DNA of 64,000 bases, from assembly GCF_004217135.1 (NCBI RefSeq), contig NZ_SHKK01000001.1:186001-250000 (forward strand), read 5' to 3'. The position numbers and the translations under genes were made by a program. The notes under the pieces were generated by a model. That model did not search any database and was not told where the DNA came from. It saw only the letters and a program-made list of their open reading frames with translations. This document shows positions 40,751 to 48,715 of this stretch, piece by piece. Within the stretch, counting starts at the first letter, position 1; the number at the start of each line of letters is the position of its first letter. Source of the DNA: Micromonospora violae. GTDB lineage: Bacteria; Actinomycetota; Actinomycetes; Mycobacteriales; Micromonosporaceae.

Positions 40751-41398
40751 TCAGTACGAGTAGCCCGAGCCGCCGGCGTCGTCCGAGCCGCTGTCCGACG
40801 GCGGTGCGACAGCCTTCGGCGTGCCCTTCGGCAGGCAGCTCAGGTTCTTCTTGCCGTCCGGCTGGACCACGAACCAGGTGCCACCGACAGCCTGGCCCTT
40901 CCACTGGCCGGGCTTCTTGTCGCCGATGTAGCGGTAGACCGGCCAGCCGCCGACGGTGAGCTGGCGGGTGCCGTCCTGCCGGGTCACGCTGCTGACCTTG
41001 TCGTCGGAGACGCCCTTGAGCTCCGGGTTGCCGTCGGTCAGGGCCGGGGGCCACACCTCGGCGCACTTGTCGACGCAGTTCGACGACGGCGGGTCGGCGG
41101 TGTCCTTGTCGAAGCGGTACAGGATCCAGCCGTCCTGGTCGGTGACCACCTTGCCCATCCGGGCGACACTCTTACCGACCAACTTCTCGGTCAGGTCGAC
41201 GTCCGCGGGCGGGGCGTCGGCGGCGGGCGCCTCCGCGGAAGGCGAGGCCTCAGGTTCAACCGTCGCGGTGGGCTCGGCCGCGGCGACGGCGACCGGCTCG
41301 GCGGCGCTGGAGTTCGCTCCGTCGTACCCCGCGGGAGCGCAGGCCGTTAGTGCGACCATCGCGCTCGCGACGATGACGGTCCGCTTCATCTGTGCCAC
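40751..41398 (-). CDS. Secreted_repeat lipoprotein
   Basis: A 215-residue lipoprotein. A lipobox ALTAC places the lipidated Cys at about residue 20. An acidic Ala/Pro/Glu-rich linker follows to ~65. Two Secreted_repeat units come next: GWILYRFDKDT with CVDKCAEVWPP, then LTVGGWPVYRYIGDKKPGQW with CLPKGTP at the end. These 'YxFxxD/C..C..WPP' repeats occur in surface lipoproteins. The GTG 41398 has a GAGGAGG site; an ATG three codons later is alternative. It lies 204 bp downstream of the sigma/anti-sigma operon on the same strand and may be a target of that sigma factor. Confidence 0.85.
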   Translation of the reverse strand: MAQMKRTVIVASAMVALTACAPAGYDGANSSAAEPVAVAAAEPTATVEPEASPSAEAPAADAPPADVDLTEKLVGKSVARMGKVVTDQDGWILYRFDKDTADPPSSNCVDKCAEVWPPALTDGNPELKGVSDDKVSSVTRQDGTRQLTVGGWPVYRYIGDKKPGQWKGQAVGGTWFVVQPDGKKNLSCLPKGTPKAVAPPSDSGSDDAGGSGYSY

Positions 41399-41424
41399 GT
41401 GCCCTCCTCATTCTTGACAGGTCA

Positions 41425-41452
41425 CCCATAGGTACGGCGGGCGGGCTGTCAA
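41425..41452 (-). promoter_or_regulatory. Sigma-70-like promoter of the Secreted_repeat lipoprotein
   Basis: On the minus strand, TTGACA (41452-41447), a 16-bp spacer and TATGGG (41430-41425), about 27 bp before the GTG at 41398. Confidence 0.45.
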
Positions 41453-41552
41453 GGTTGAAGTAGTAACAGTGGTCAATTTCACTTAAGCCGATTGAACCGT
41501 TTCCGCCCGCGCTGCGTACGCCCCCGCGAGGGGCGGCCCCCCGCAACGACAG

Positions 41553-41589
41553 ATCGGCGCCGGTCATTGTGACAATGACCGGCGCCGAT
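41553..41589. terminator. 18-bp perfect palindromic hairpin (sigma/anti-sigma terminator)
   Basis: ATCGGCGCCGGTCATTGT (41553-41570) pairs fully with 41572-41589 around one central base. It sits 13 bp past the anti-sigma stop and should form a strong terminator hairpin with an effective loop of a few bases. Confidence 0.8.
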
Positions 41590-41602
41590 ACGGCAGGCGC
41601 AC

Positions 41603-42385
41603 CTACATGGGTACGGTGACCAGCGGACTCGCCACACCATTGGCGTCCACCGACTGCACCTGGAGTTGCTTGATCTCCACCGGCAGAGCCGACGTCGAGG
41701 CGCTCAGTTCGAGACCCTGCGGTCGGGTGTTGGTGCCGTAACCACCATCCGGCACCGACCAGGTCGAGATGACCTCGGTGCTGGCGTTCTTGCGAATCAC
41801 CACCAGTCGGCAAATGCGCGGGCCGGGCAGCTTCCGCAGGCTGAAATTGATCCGGGTGCCGTAATCCTTGGTCACCAGGAACATCGTGGTCTGCACACCC
41901 GTGGTCGGGTCGGTCGCCTCGACCTGGTCGCCCTCCACCTCGGTGCCGCCCACACCCGGGCCGCTCGGTGCAGCCGTCGGCACGCTCGTCGGCGGATCGT
42001 TGGGCGCGCTCGGCGTCGAGTCGGCGAGCACCCCCGGCGGCTGCTCGTTACCGGTCACGCTGACGAAGCCATACCCGGTCAAACCACCGAAGACCACCAC
42101 CGCGGCGGCCGTCGCGAGCATCTGACGAAACCGGGTACGCCGCCGGTCGGCCCGGACCGCGCCGAGCGTCCGATCCAACAGGGCCGGGTCGGTCGCCGTC
42201 TGCTCCAGCGCCATCATCGTCTCGCCGTCGATGTCGGAGAGCAGCCCGACCACCGGCACCATCGTCTCCAACTCGGCCGCGCACGCCCAGCAGGTGGCGA
42301 GATGCTCCTCGAACCGCTCCGTGTCCTGCTCGTCGAGCACACCGAGCGCGTACGCCGCGACGTCCATGTGGTCCGGCCGGCTCAT
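41603..42385 (-). CDS. Membrane anti-sigma factor with ZAS domain (RslA-like)
   Basis: A 260-residue protein. The N-terminal zinc anti-sigma domain (about 5-75) has HMDVAAYALGVLDEQD and the H-x3-C-x2-C motif in FEEHLATCWACAAEL. One membrane helix lies near 111-130 (LATAAAVVVFGGLTGYGFVSV). The outer domain (about 165-260) has no recognised family. The HxxxCxxC motif suggests redox-sensitive zinc release of the sigma factor. ATG 42385 overlaps the sigma stop, so expression is coupled. Layout matches mycobacterial SigL-RslA. Confidence 0.88.
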   Translation of the reverse strand: MSRPDHMDVAAYALGVLDEQDTERFEEHLATCWACAAELETMVPVVGLLSDIDGETMMALEQTATDPALLDRTLGAVRADRRRTRFRQMLATAAAVVVFGGLTGYGFVSVTGNEQPPGVLADSTPSAPNDPPTSVPTAAPSGPGVGGTEVEGDQVEATDPTTGVQTTMFLVTKDYGTRINFSLRKLPGPRICRLVVIRKNASTEVISTWSVPDGGYGTNTRPQGLELSASTSALPVEIKQLQVQSVDANGVASPLVTVPM

Positions 42386-42942
42386 TCTGTCACCCCCCGC
42401 TCCTGCAGAGCCGTGCGCAGCGCGCGCAGCGCGTAGTAGACCCTCGACTTGGCGGTGCCCAGCGGAAGGCCCAACTCCTCGGCCGCCTCCGGCACCGTCC
42501 GCCCCCGGAAGTACGTCGAGATCAGGATCTCCCGGTGCGACTGACTGAGCGTACGCAGGGCGTCCGCCACCGTCATCGTGCGCAGCACCCGGTCGGTGCT
42601 GTCCGCCTCCGCGAACGCGGTGAGGTCCCGGTCGTACGTCTCCGGCGGCCGGGCCTCCTGGCTGCGGTGCTCGTCGATGGCGATGCGACGGGCCACCGTG
42701 ACCAACCACGGCCGCAACGAACCCTGCCCCTGCGCGCCCAGCCGGTGCGCGTTACGCCAGGCCCGCAGCAGCGTCTCCTGGACGATGTCCTCCGCGCGCT
42801 GCCGGTCCCCCCCGGTGAGGCGCATGACGAACATCAGCAACGGGCCGGCGTGCTCGGCATAGAGCTGACGGATCAACTGGTCGGAGTGGCTGGCCTCGGT
42901 TGACGTCGCCTGATGGCGCCCGGGCGCCGGTCGCGGCGTCAC
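42382..42942 (-). CDS. ECF sigma factor (SigL/SigK-like)
   Basis: A 186-residue extracytoplasmic-function sigma factor. Region 2 runs from QLIRQLYAEHAGPLLMFVMR through DIVQETLLRAWRNAHRL. Region 4 has LSQSHREILISTYFRG and VPEAAEELGLPLGTAKSRV. The GTG 42942 gives a typical length; the open frame continues upstream another 73 residues and an ATG at 43074 or an earlier start cannot be excluded. Its stop overlaps the anti-sigma start by ATGA. Upstream 42943-43200 (258 bp) contains no feature I can support beyond the promoter it must hold. Confidence 0.9.
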   Translation of the reverse strand: MTPRPAPGRHQATSTEASHSDQLIRQLYAEHAGPLLMFVMRLTGGDRQRAEDIVQETLLRAWRNAHRLGAQGQGSLRPWLVTVARRIAIDEHRSQEARPPETYDRDLTAFAEADSTDRVLRTMTVADALRTLSQSHREILISTYFRGRTVPEAAEELGLPLGTAKSRVYYALRALRTALQERGVTE

Positions 42943-43200
42943 CGGACCATTCTGGCGAGACGTCGCGCGTGCGTCGACCCCTCGGGCAGACGAGGTTGAC
43001 CGTGACGAGGGTCGCGCCGACAACCAGTCAGCGCGGACCGCGTCGCCATGCCAACCGGCCGCCACCGCGTGCATGCAGACCTCCGGGATCTCCGTGACCA
43101 ACGCCGGCCCACGAGGCGGGCCGCCCGGTGGTACGCAGCCCCGGTCCCAGCGGATCAACAAACGGCGGAAAAAATTCTGCGGCGCGCTCCGAACGGACGG

Positions 43201-44058
43201 TCAGCGGCGTACCGAGAACAGCCCCGGCGGCGGCGGATCGGAACCGGTCGCGTCGGCATCCCGCACCACCGGAGCGCCACCGGCGAAGCGGTCCAGCTCA
43301 TCACCGGCGACCACCCGGCCCGGGAACCAGTCGCCGGCAGCACGTCTGGTCAGCTCCGGCACCGGCGGCGCGGACCGCCCGGCCACCAGCACCAGATTTC
43401 CGTACCGCCGCCCGCGCAGCACCGCCGCGTCCCCGACCAGACAGGCCTGCGGCAGCACCGAACGGACCGTGGCGACCTGCCCACGGGCGTGCCGCAACGG
43501 CGGGCCGTCGGCCAGGTTCGCCAGGTACCAGCCGCCGGGACGCAGCACCCGGGCCACCTCCGCCGCGTACTCCACCGACGTGAGATGAGCCGGGGTACGC
43601 GCACCGGCGAACACGTCGGCGACCACCACGTCGTAGCTGGCCTCCCGGGTGGACGCCAACACCGCCCGCGCATCCTCCACCCGCACCCGCAACCGGGCGT
43701 CCGACGGCCATGGCAACGCCCGACGGACCAACTCCACCAGCGCACCGTCCACCTCGGACACCCGCTGGGTCGACCCGGGGCGGGTGGCCGAGACATACCG
43801 GGGCAGGGTCAGCGCACCGCCACCCAGATGCAGCACCCGCAGCGGCGCGCCGGCCGGTGCGATCAGATCCACCGCGGCGGCCAACCGCCGCACGTACTCG
43901 AACTCCAGGTGGGTGGGGTCGGTCAGGTCGACGTGCGACTGCGGCGCGCTGTCCAACAGCAGCGTCCACGAGCCGGCCCGGTCCGGATCCGGGACCAGCT
44001 CCGCCAGCCCGGTGTCCACCTGCTCGACCACCCGGTCACCCGCCCGTTTACGCCCCAC
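43201..44058 (-). CDS. Spermidine-synthase-like SAM-dependent methyltransferase
   Basis: A 285-residue protein of the spermidine synthase superfamily. LRVLHLGGGALTLPRYVSAT is motif I, VSEVDGALVELVRRALPW motif II, and RVRVEDARAVL with YDVVVADVFAGA form the central pocket. The YADVF-type active-site region suits an aminopropyltransferase or methyltransferase; conserved acidic polyamine-binding residues are incomplete, so a methyltransferase is likelier. ATG 44058 is 18 bp past the NurA-like gene stop, and both share the strand, so it may be the last gene of the DNA-end-processing operon. Function unproven. Confidence 0.8.
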   Translation of the reverse strand: MGRKRAGDRVVEQVDTGLAELVPDPDRAGSWTLLLDSAPQSHVDLTDPTHLEFEYVRRLAAAVDLIAPAGAPLRVLHLGGGALTLPRYVSATRPGSTQRVSEVDGALVELVRRALPWPSDARLRVRVEDARAVLASTREASYDVVVADVFAGARTPAHLTSVEYAAEVARVLRPGGWYLANLADGPPLRHARGQVATVRSVLPQACLVGDAAVLRGRRYGNLVLVAGRSAPPVPELTRRAAGDWFPGRVVAGDELDRFAGGAPVVRDADATGSDPPPPGLFSVRR

Positions 44059-44076
44059 CGGAACCAGTATCCGCGA

Positions 44077-45036
44077 TCAACGGGCGGCGCGGGCCGCAGC
44101 GGTCAACGCGCGGTGCAGCAGCCGGGAATCGCCGAGCAGGGCACGCAGCCGGCGCTCCAGGCCGGCGATCGGGATCAGGTTCTGCGGCGCCCGCGGATCC
44201 TTGTACGGGGTCGACGCGAAACGCGGCAGGGTGACCAACGACAGGTCGGCCAACTCGATCGCCGCCTCGACGGGCAGATCGGCCGAGCACTCCACCCGGA
44301 CGATGCCCGCCCACGGCGCGCCGACCGCCACCGGTAGCCGCAAATACCACGACCAACCACCCCAGGCGGTGCCCAGCCGGAACACCGGAGACCGCTCACC
44401 CGACGCCAGACCGGTCACCACCGCGGTCAACCGGGCATCCAGGTACTGACTGTGCTGGGTCTTGATGTAGCCCAGCGTGCGCGGCAACTGCCGCCGACTG
44501 CGCAACGGGCCGTCCACCACCAACAGGTCACCGTCGACCCGGGCGGCGTCGGACACCGCCACCTCCAACGCGGTCAGCGGGGCCTGCACGGCCGCCGGCA
44601 GCTTCGCCAGCTCACCGGTGCCGCCCACCCGGTGCACCGGGTAACGGATCGCACCCGCCACCACGTCCTGCGCCGACGGGCTCGCGGTGAACAAACCCCG
44701 ACCAACCCGGGTACCCGCCAACTGCGCCGCACCCCGGCCCAGGTCGCACCGGACCACCCCGGCCGCGTACGAGGCCGCCAACCCGGGGAACGACCCGCCG
44801 TCGGTCTCCGCCGTCCAGATGCTCGCGTCGATCCGGCGAACCCCGTCGACCAGCAACACCACGTCCGGTGCCCGCACCCCGGGGCGTACCCCGATTGCCC
44901 GCCAGTCCACGGCCGGCAACTCCACGTCCGCGTCGACCTGGGCGCTGCTCGGCGCCGCCGGGCCGGCCGTGGACGCCTCGAACGACGCCCCGTACGCCGG
45001 ATCCCACGAATCCACGAAGAACGCGGCGTCACTCAC
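44077..45036 (-). CDS. NurA-like 5'-3' nuclease
   Basis: A 319-residue protein resembling the NurA family: AFFVDSWDPAYGASFEAS near the start, DVVLLVDGVRRIDA with its metal-ligand Asp, and a C-terminal WAGIVRVECSADLPV followed by RLRALLGD. In archaea NurA is the nuclease partner of the HerA translocase. Here it follows SbcC by 37 bp on the same strand, with a HerA-like ATPase at the head of the run. The GTG 45036 begins the recognisable domain. Assignment rests on motif spacing and neighbourhood; no HerA-NurA biochemistry is implied. Confidence 0.68.
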   Translation of the reverse strand: MSDAAFFVDSWDPAYGASFEASTAGPAAPSSAQVDADVELPAVDWRAIGVRPGVRAPDVVLLVDGVRRIDASIWTAETDGGSFPGLAASYAAGVVRCDLGRGAAQLAGTRVGRGLFTASPSAQDVVAGAIRYPVHRVGGTGELAKLPAAVQAPLTALEVAVSDAARVDGDLLVVDGPLRSRRQLPRTLGYIKTQHSQYLDARLTAVVTGLASGERSPVFRLGTAWGGWSWYLRLPVAVGAPWAGIVRVECSADLPVEAAIELADLSLVTLPRFASTPYKDPRAPQNLIPIAGLERRLRALLGDSRLLHRALTAAARAAR

Positions 45037-45073
45037 CGGCCGGTCCGTCCCATCCGCGCCGCACTCCGCGCGC

Positions 45074-47548
45074 TCACCGGCCGGTCCGCTCGACGCGGGC
45101 CGACCGGGCATCCTTGCGCACCTCGAAGCGGACCGGGATCCGCTCGGCCAACGCCGGCACGTGGGTGACCACGCCGACCATCCGGTCGCCCCGGGCTGCC
45201 AGGTTTTCCAGCGTCGCCGCCACCGTGTCCAGCGTGGCGGCGTCGAGGGTGCCGAAACCCTCGTCCAGGACGATCGACTCCAGGCTCGCCGCCGTGGTGG
45301 ACATCCCGGCCAACTGCTCGGACAGCGCCAACGCCAACGCCAGCGACGCCTGGAACGTCTCACCGCCGGAGAGGGTGCGTACCCCCCGCCGCAGCCCCGC
45401 GTCGTGGTGGTCGACCACCACGAACTCGCCCTTGTCGTGCACCAGCTCGTACTGCCCGGAGGACAGCTCCCGCAGAATCCCCGACGCGCCGTCGACCAGC
45501 AGGTCCAACGCCTCCGCCAGCAACCACCGCTCGAAGTTGTTGGCCCGCAGGTGCCCGGCGAGCGCGCGCGCCACCTGCGCCTCCCGCTCGTGCCCCGCCC
45601 GCTGCTCCCGCAACGCACCGGCCTGCTCACGACGCTCGTGCAGTCGCCGCCGGTCGGCGTCGGCCCGCTCCACCGCCACCGTCGCCGCGTGCACCGGGTC
45701 GTCCCCGACCGGCACGTCAACGGCGGCGAAGATGGCCGCGATGGCCCGCTGCACTCCGTCCGCCGCCGACTCGGCCTCCGCCACCGCCACGGCCCGACCG
45801 GCCCGGTCGGCGCGGCGACGGTCCGCCTCGGCCGTCGCCCAGTCGGTCAGCGCCGCCCACGCGGCCGCCACGTCGTCCCGATCGGTCACCGGCGGGCCGA
45901 ACCGGGCCAACCCGTCCCGGGCGGTGTCGAAAGCCCGCCACGTCGCCCGCAGCCGATCCTCGGCGGCGTCCACCCCGGCCCGGGCCTGGCGAGCCGTCTC
46001 GCGACCGGCCCGGACCGCCGTCGCCGCCTCCTCCAACGCACCCCGCAGCCGGGCGTGCTCGGCCAACTCCCGGCGCAACACGGCCGGCTCGGCCGCGCCG
46101 GTGAGCTGCGCGTCCAACTCGGCCAGCCGGGCCTCCACCTGCTCCTGCCGGGCGCGCGCCTGCACCAGCAGCCGCTCCAATTCACGCGCCGCCGCGTCCC
46201 GCTCCTGCACGGTCGCCTGCGCGGCCTTGGTCGCGGCCCGCGCGGCCTTGCCCGCCGCCGTGGCGGCCGCCACCGCCGAATCGGCCGGCACCGCCGGCAC
46301 CTCGGCCACCGGCTGCTCGCACACCGGGCACGCCGCGCCGGCATGCAGGTGCACCCGCAGACTCACCGCCAGGTCGGTGGCCTTCGCCTCCTCGTGCGCC
46401 CGGAAAGCCGCCTCCAACTCGGCGTCGGCCCGCTCGGCGACCGCGCGCGCGGCGGCCAGGGCCGCCACCGCCGCCGCGTGCTCGTCGTTCGCCGCACGCA
46501 CCGTCGCGCGGATCGTGTCGGCCTCGACGGACAGCCGGTCCCGATCGTCGTACGCCCGCAGCAGCAGTCGCAGCGCGCTCTCGTCCCCGGCGCTGGCCAG
46601 CTCACCGCGCAGCTTCTCCTCGCGCTCCTCGGCCAGCGACACCCCGGTCGCCGCCGCCTCCGCCTCGGCCCGCGCCGCGGCGACCGCGCGAGCGACCTCG
46701 GCCACCCCGGCCGGCGCGCGAACCCCGGTCAGCACGGTCAGCTCGTCGTCCAGCGCGGTCAACGCCGCCGCCGCCTCCCGTGCCGTGGCCCGGGCCGCCG
46801 CCAGCTCCGGCACCGCGTCGGCCACCGCGCTCGCCAACTCGGTCATCCGATCGACCCGGGCGTCGGCCTCGGCCAACGCCTCGTCGTCCACACCGGTCAA
46901 CCCGGCGAGCACCTGGTCGACCGCCTCCAGCCGGGCCTCCGCCTGCGCGGCGCGCGCCGTCGCCTTCTTCTGCACGTCCTCGTAGACGCCGAGGCCCAGC
47001 AGGTTGACCAGGATCTGCTGCCGGGTCGCCGGCTTGGCGTGCAGGAAATCCGCGAACTGCCCCTGCGGCAACACCACACAGCTGGTGAACTGCTCGTACG
47101 GCAGCCCCACCGCCTCCAGCACCGCCTGCTCCATCTCGGCGGGGGTGCCGGCCACCACCTCGCCGAGGTCGTCCGGGCTCAACCCGGTGTCCAGTTTGGT
47201 CACGTCGAAGCCGGCCGGCATCAACTGCAACCCGGCGTTCGCGGTCTTCACATTGCCCCGGCCATCGCGGCGGACCACCCGGGTCGCCACATACCGGGCA
47301 CCGCCGGACTCGAACACCAGCCGCACCCGCGCCTCCGTCGCCGAGGGAGCGAGCGCGTTCGCCAACCCTCGGGCGCCACCCCAGCGCGGCACCATGCCGT
47401 AGAGGGCGAAGCAGATCGCGTCCAGCACCGTCGACTTGCCCGAACCGGTCGGGCCGATCAGCGCGAAGAAGTCGGCGTCGGTGAAGTCGATGGTGGTCTC
47501 GTCCCGGAAGACCGTGAACCCGGCCATGTCCAACCGCATCGGACGCAT
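45074..47548 (-). CDS. sbcC: SbcC/Rad50-family exonuclease subunit
   Basis: An 824-residue Rad50-like ATPase. The N-terminal Walker A is IGPTGSGKST (about 30-40), with a Q-loop-like LPQGQFADFL. Ala/Glu/Arg-rich coiled-coil arms flank a zinc hook CPVCEQP at about residue 410. The C-terminal half has SGGETFQASLALALALSEQL and Walker B SIVLDEGFGTLD, with a signal His in THVPALAE. Partner of SbcD in cleaving hairpins and protein-blocked ends. ATG 47548 overlaps the sbcD stop by one base. Coiled-coil composition is extremely Ala-rich, typical of actinomycetes. Length is short of the usual ~1000 residues of E. coli SbcC. Confidence 0.92.
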   Translation of the reverse strand: MRPMRLDMAGFTVFRDETTIDFTDADFFALIGPTGSGKSTVLDAICFALYGMVPRWGGARGLANALAPSATEARVRLVFESGGARYVATRVVRRDGRGNVKTANAGLQLMPAGFDVTKLDTGLSPDDLGEVVAGTPAEMEQAVLEAVGLPYEQFTSCVVLPQGQFADFLHAKPATRQQILVNLLGLGVYEDVQKKATARAAQAEARLEAVDQVLAGLTGVDDEALAEADARVDRMTELASAVADAVPELAAARATAREAAAALTALDDELTVLTGVRAPAGVAEVARAVAAARAEAEAAATGVSLAEEREEKLRGELASAGDESALRLLLRAYDDRDRLSVEADTIRATVRAANDEHAAAVAALAAARAVAERADAELEAAFRAHEEAKATDLAVSLRVHLHAGAACPVCEQPVAEVPAVPADSAVAAATAAGKAARAATKAAQATVQERDAAARELERLLVQARARQEQVEARLAELDAQLTGAAEPAVLRRELAEHARLRGALEEAATAVRAGRETARQARAGVDAAEDRLRATWRAFDTARDGLARFGPPVTDRDDVAAAWAALTDWATAEADRRRADRAGRAVAVAEAESAADGVQRAIAAIFAAVDVPVGDDPVHAATVAVERADADRRRLHERREQAGALREQRAGHEREAQVARALAGHLRANNFERWLLAEALDLLVDGASGILRELSSGQYELVHDKGEFVVVDHHDAGLRRGVRTLSGGETFQASLALALALSEQLAGMSTTAASLESIVLDEGFGTLDAATLDTVAATLENLAARGDRMVGVVTHVPALAERIPVRFEVRKDARSARVERTGR

Positions 47549-48696
47549 CAGTGCTCGACCTCCTCGAAGAGCTCGTCGAAGAGTTCCCGGACGCCCTCGT
47601 CGGCGTGGCCCCGGCTGTCCAGGTAGTCGGCGAACAACTCCCGAGGCGAACGCCCCGAGCGTTGGGCGATGCGCGCCCCACTGCCCGGTGCGGCCAACAA
47701 CTCCGGGTCGATCCGGATCTCCAGCGCCCGGGGGAGCAGCTCCTGCACCTCCTCGCGCAGGCCCGCGCGGGGTTGCTCCCGCACGTACACCCGCAGCCAC
47801 GCGTCCGGCGCCTCGATCTCGGCGAGCTGCGCCAGGGTGCCCCGCACCGTCCGCAACGCGCTCGCCGCCGTCACCGGCACCTCCCGCACCCGGGCGGCGG
47901 TGCTGGCCGTCACCTCGACGATCGTCACCGACGGGACGTTCTCCTGCTCACCGAAGTCGACAGCGAGCGGGCTGCCGCTGTACCGCACCGGGCACGGGCC
48001 CGCCACCCGCTGCGCCCGGTGCAGGTGACCCAGCGCCACGTAGTGCGCGGTGGCCGGGAAGACGGTGGCCGGAACGGCGTACCCCAACACGGTGTGCGCG
48101 TCGCGCTCACCACCACCGGTGGCCGCACCGGTCACCGTCAGGTGCGCGGTGACCAGGTGCACCCGGTCCGGTTCGGTGAAACCCTCGGTCAGTCGACCCA
48201 GCACCCGACCCAGGTGGTCGGCGTACGTCTGATTGGTCTCCGCGGCGGTCAGCTCGTACATCTCCAACGCGCGCACCGCGTACCGCTGCGACAGGAACGG
48301 CAACGCGGCCAGCCGCCACCGCTCACCACCGGCGGTGGTGCCGTCGATGACGTGCTCATCCGGGTTTTCCCGCACCCCGCCGCGCAGCGTGATGCCGGCG
48401 GCATCGGCCCACGGGCGCAACGCGTCCAACGCCGGACCGTTGTCGTGGTTGCCGCCGATCGCCACCACGTCCGCCCCGGTCCGCCGCAGCGCCGTCAACG
48501 CCCGGGTGACCAGGCGGGTCGCCTCCGAGCTGGGCGCGGCGGTGTCATAGAGGTCACCGGCGACGATCACCAGATCCGGCTGCTCGGCGCGGGCGATGTC
48601 GATCACCCCGGCCAGCACGGCCTTGTGCTCGTCAGCCCGGGACTGCCCCTTGAGCACCTTTCCCACGTGCCAGTCGGAGGTGTGCAGGATCTTCAT
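47548..48696 (-). CDS. sbcD: SbcD/Mre11-family exonuclease subunit
   Basis: A 382-residue Mre11-like phosphodiesterase. The metal-binding motifs are HTSDWHVGK, VAGDLYDT, IGGNHDN, LVTAHLTVTG and ALGHLHRAQ. A capping domain (about 270-380) ends the protein. It nicks and degrades DNA ends with SbcC. ATG 48696 lies 19 bp after the stop of the HerA-like gene, consistent with co-transcription. Confidence 0.95.
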   Translation of the reverse strand: MKILHTSDWHVGKVLKGQSRADEHKAVLAGVIDIARAEQPDLVIVAGDLYDTAAPSSEATRLVTRALTALRRTGADVVAIGGNHDNGPALDALRPWADAAGITLRGGVRENPDEHVIDGTTAGGERWRLAALPFLSQRYAVRALEMYELTAAETNQTYADHLGRVLGRLTEGFTEPDRVHLVTAHLTVTGAATGGGERDAHTVLGYAVPATVFPATAHYVALGHLHRAQRVAGPCPVRYSGSPLAVDFGEQENVPSVTIVEVTASTAARVREVPVTAASALRTVRGTLAQLAEIEAPDAWLRVYVREQPRAGLREEVQELLPRALEIRIDPELLAAPGSGARIAQRSGRSPRELFADYLDSRGHADEGVRELFDELFEEVEH

Positions 48697-48715
48697 GGTT
48701 GTTGCCGGCCCTCAG

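Noticed and set aside
44687..47626. 979-residue + strand ORF over sbcC and nurA
   Set aside because: His/Arg/Gln-rich shadow; the minus-strand proteins carry intact motifs.
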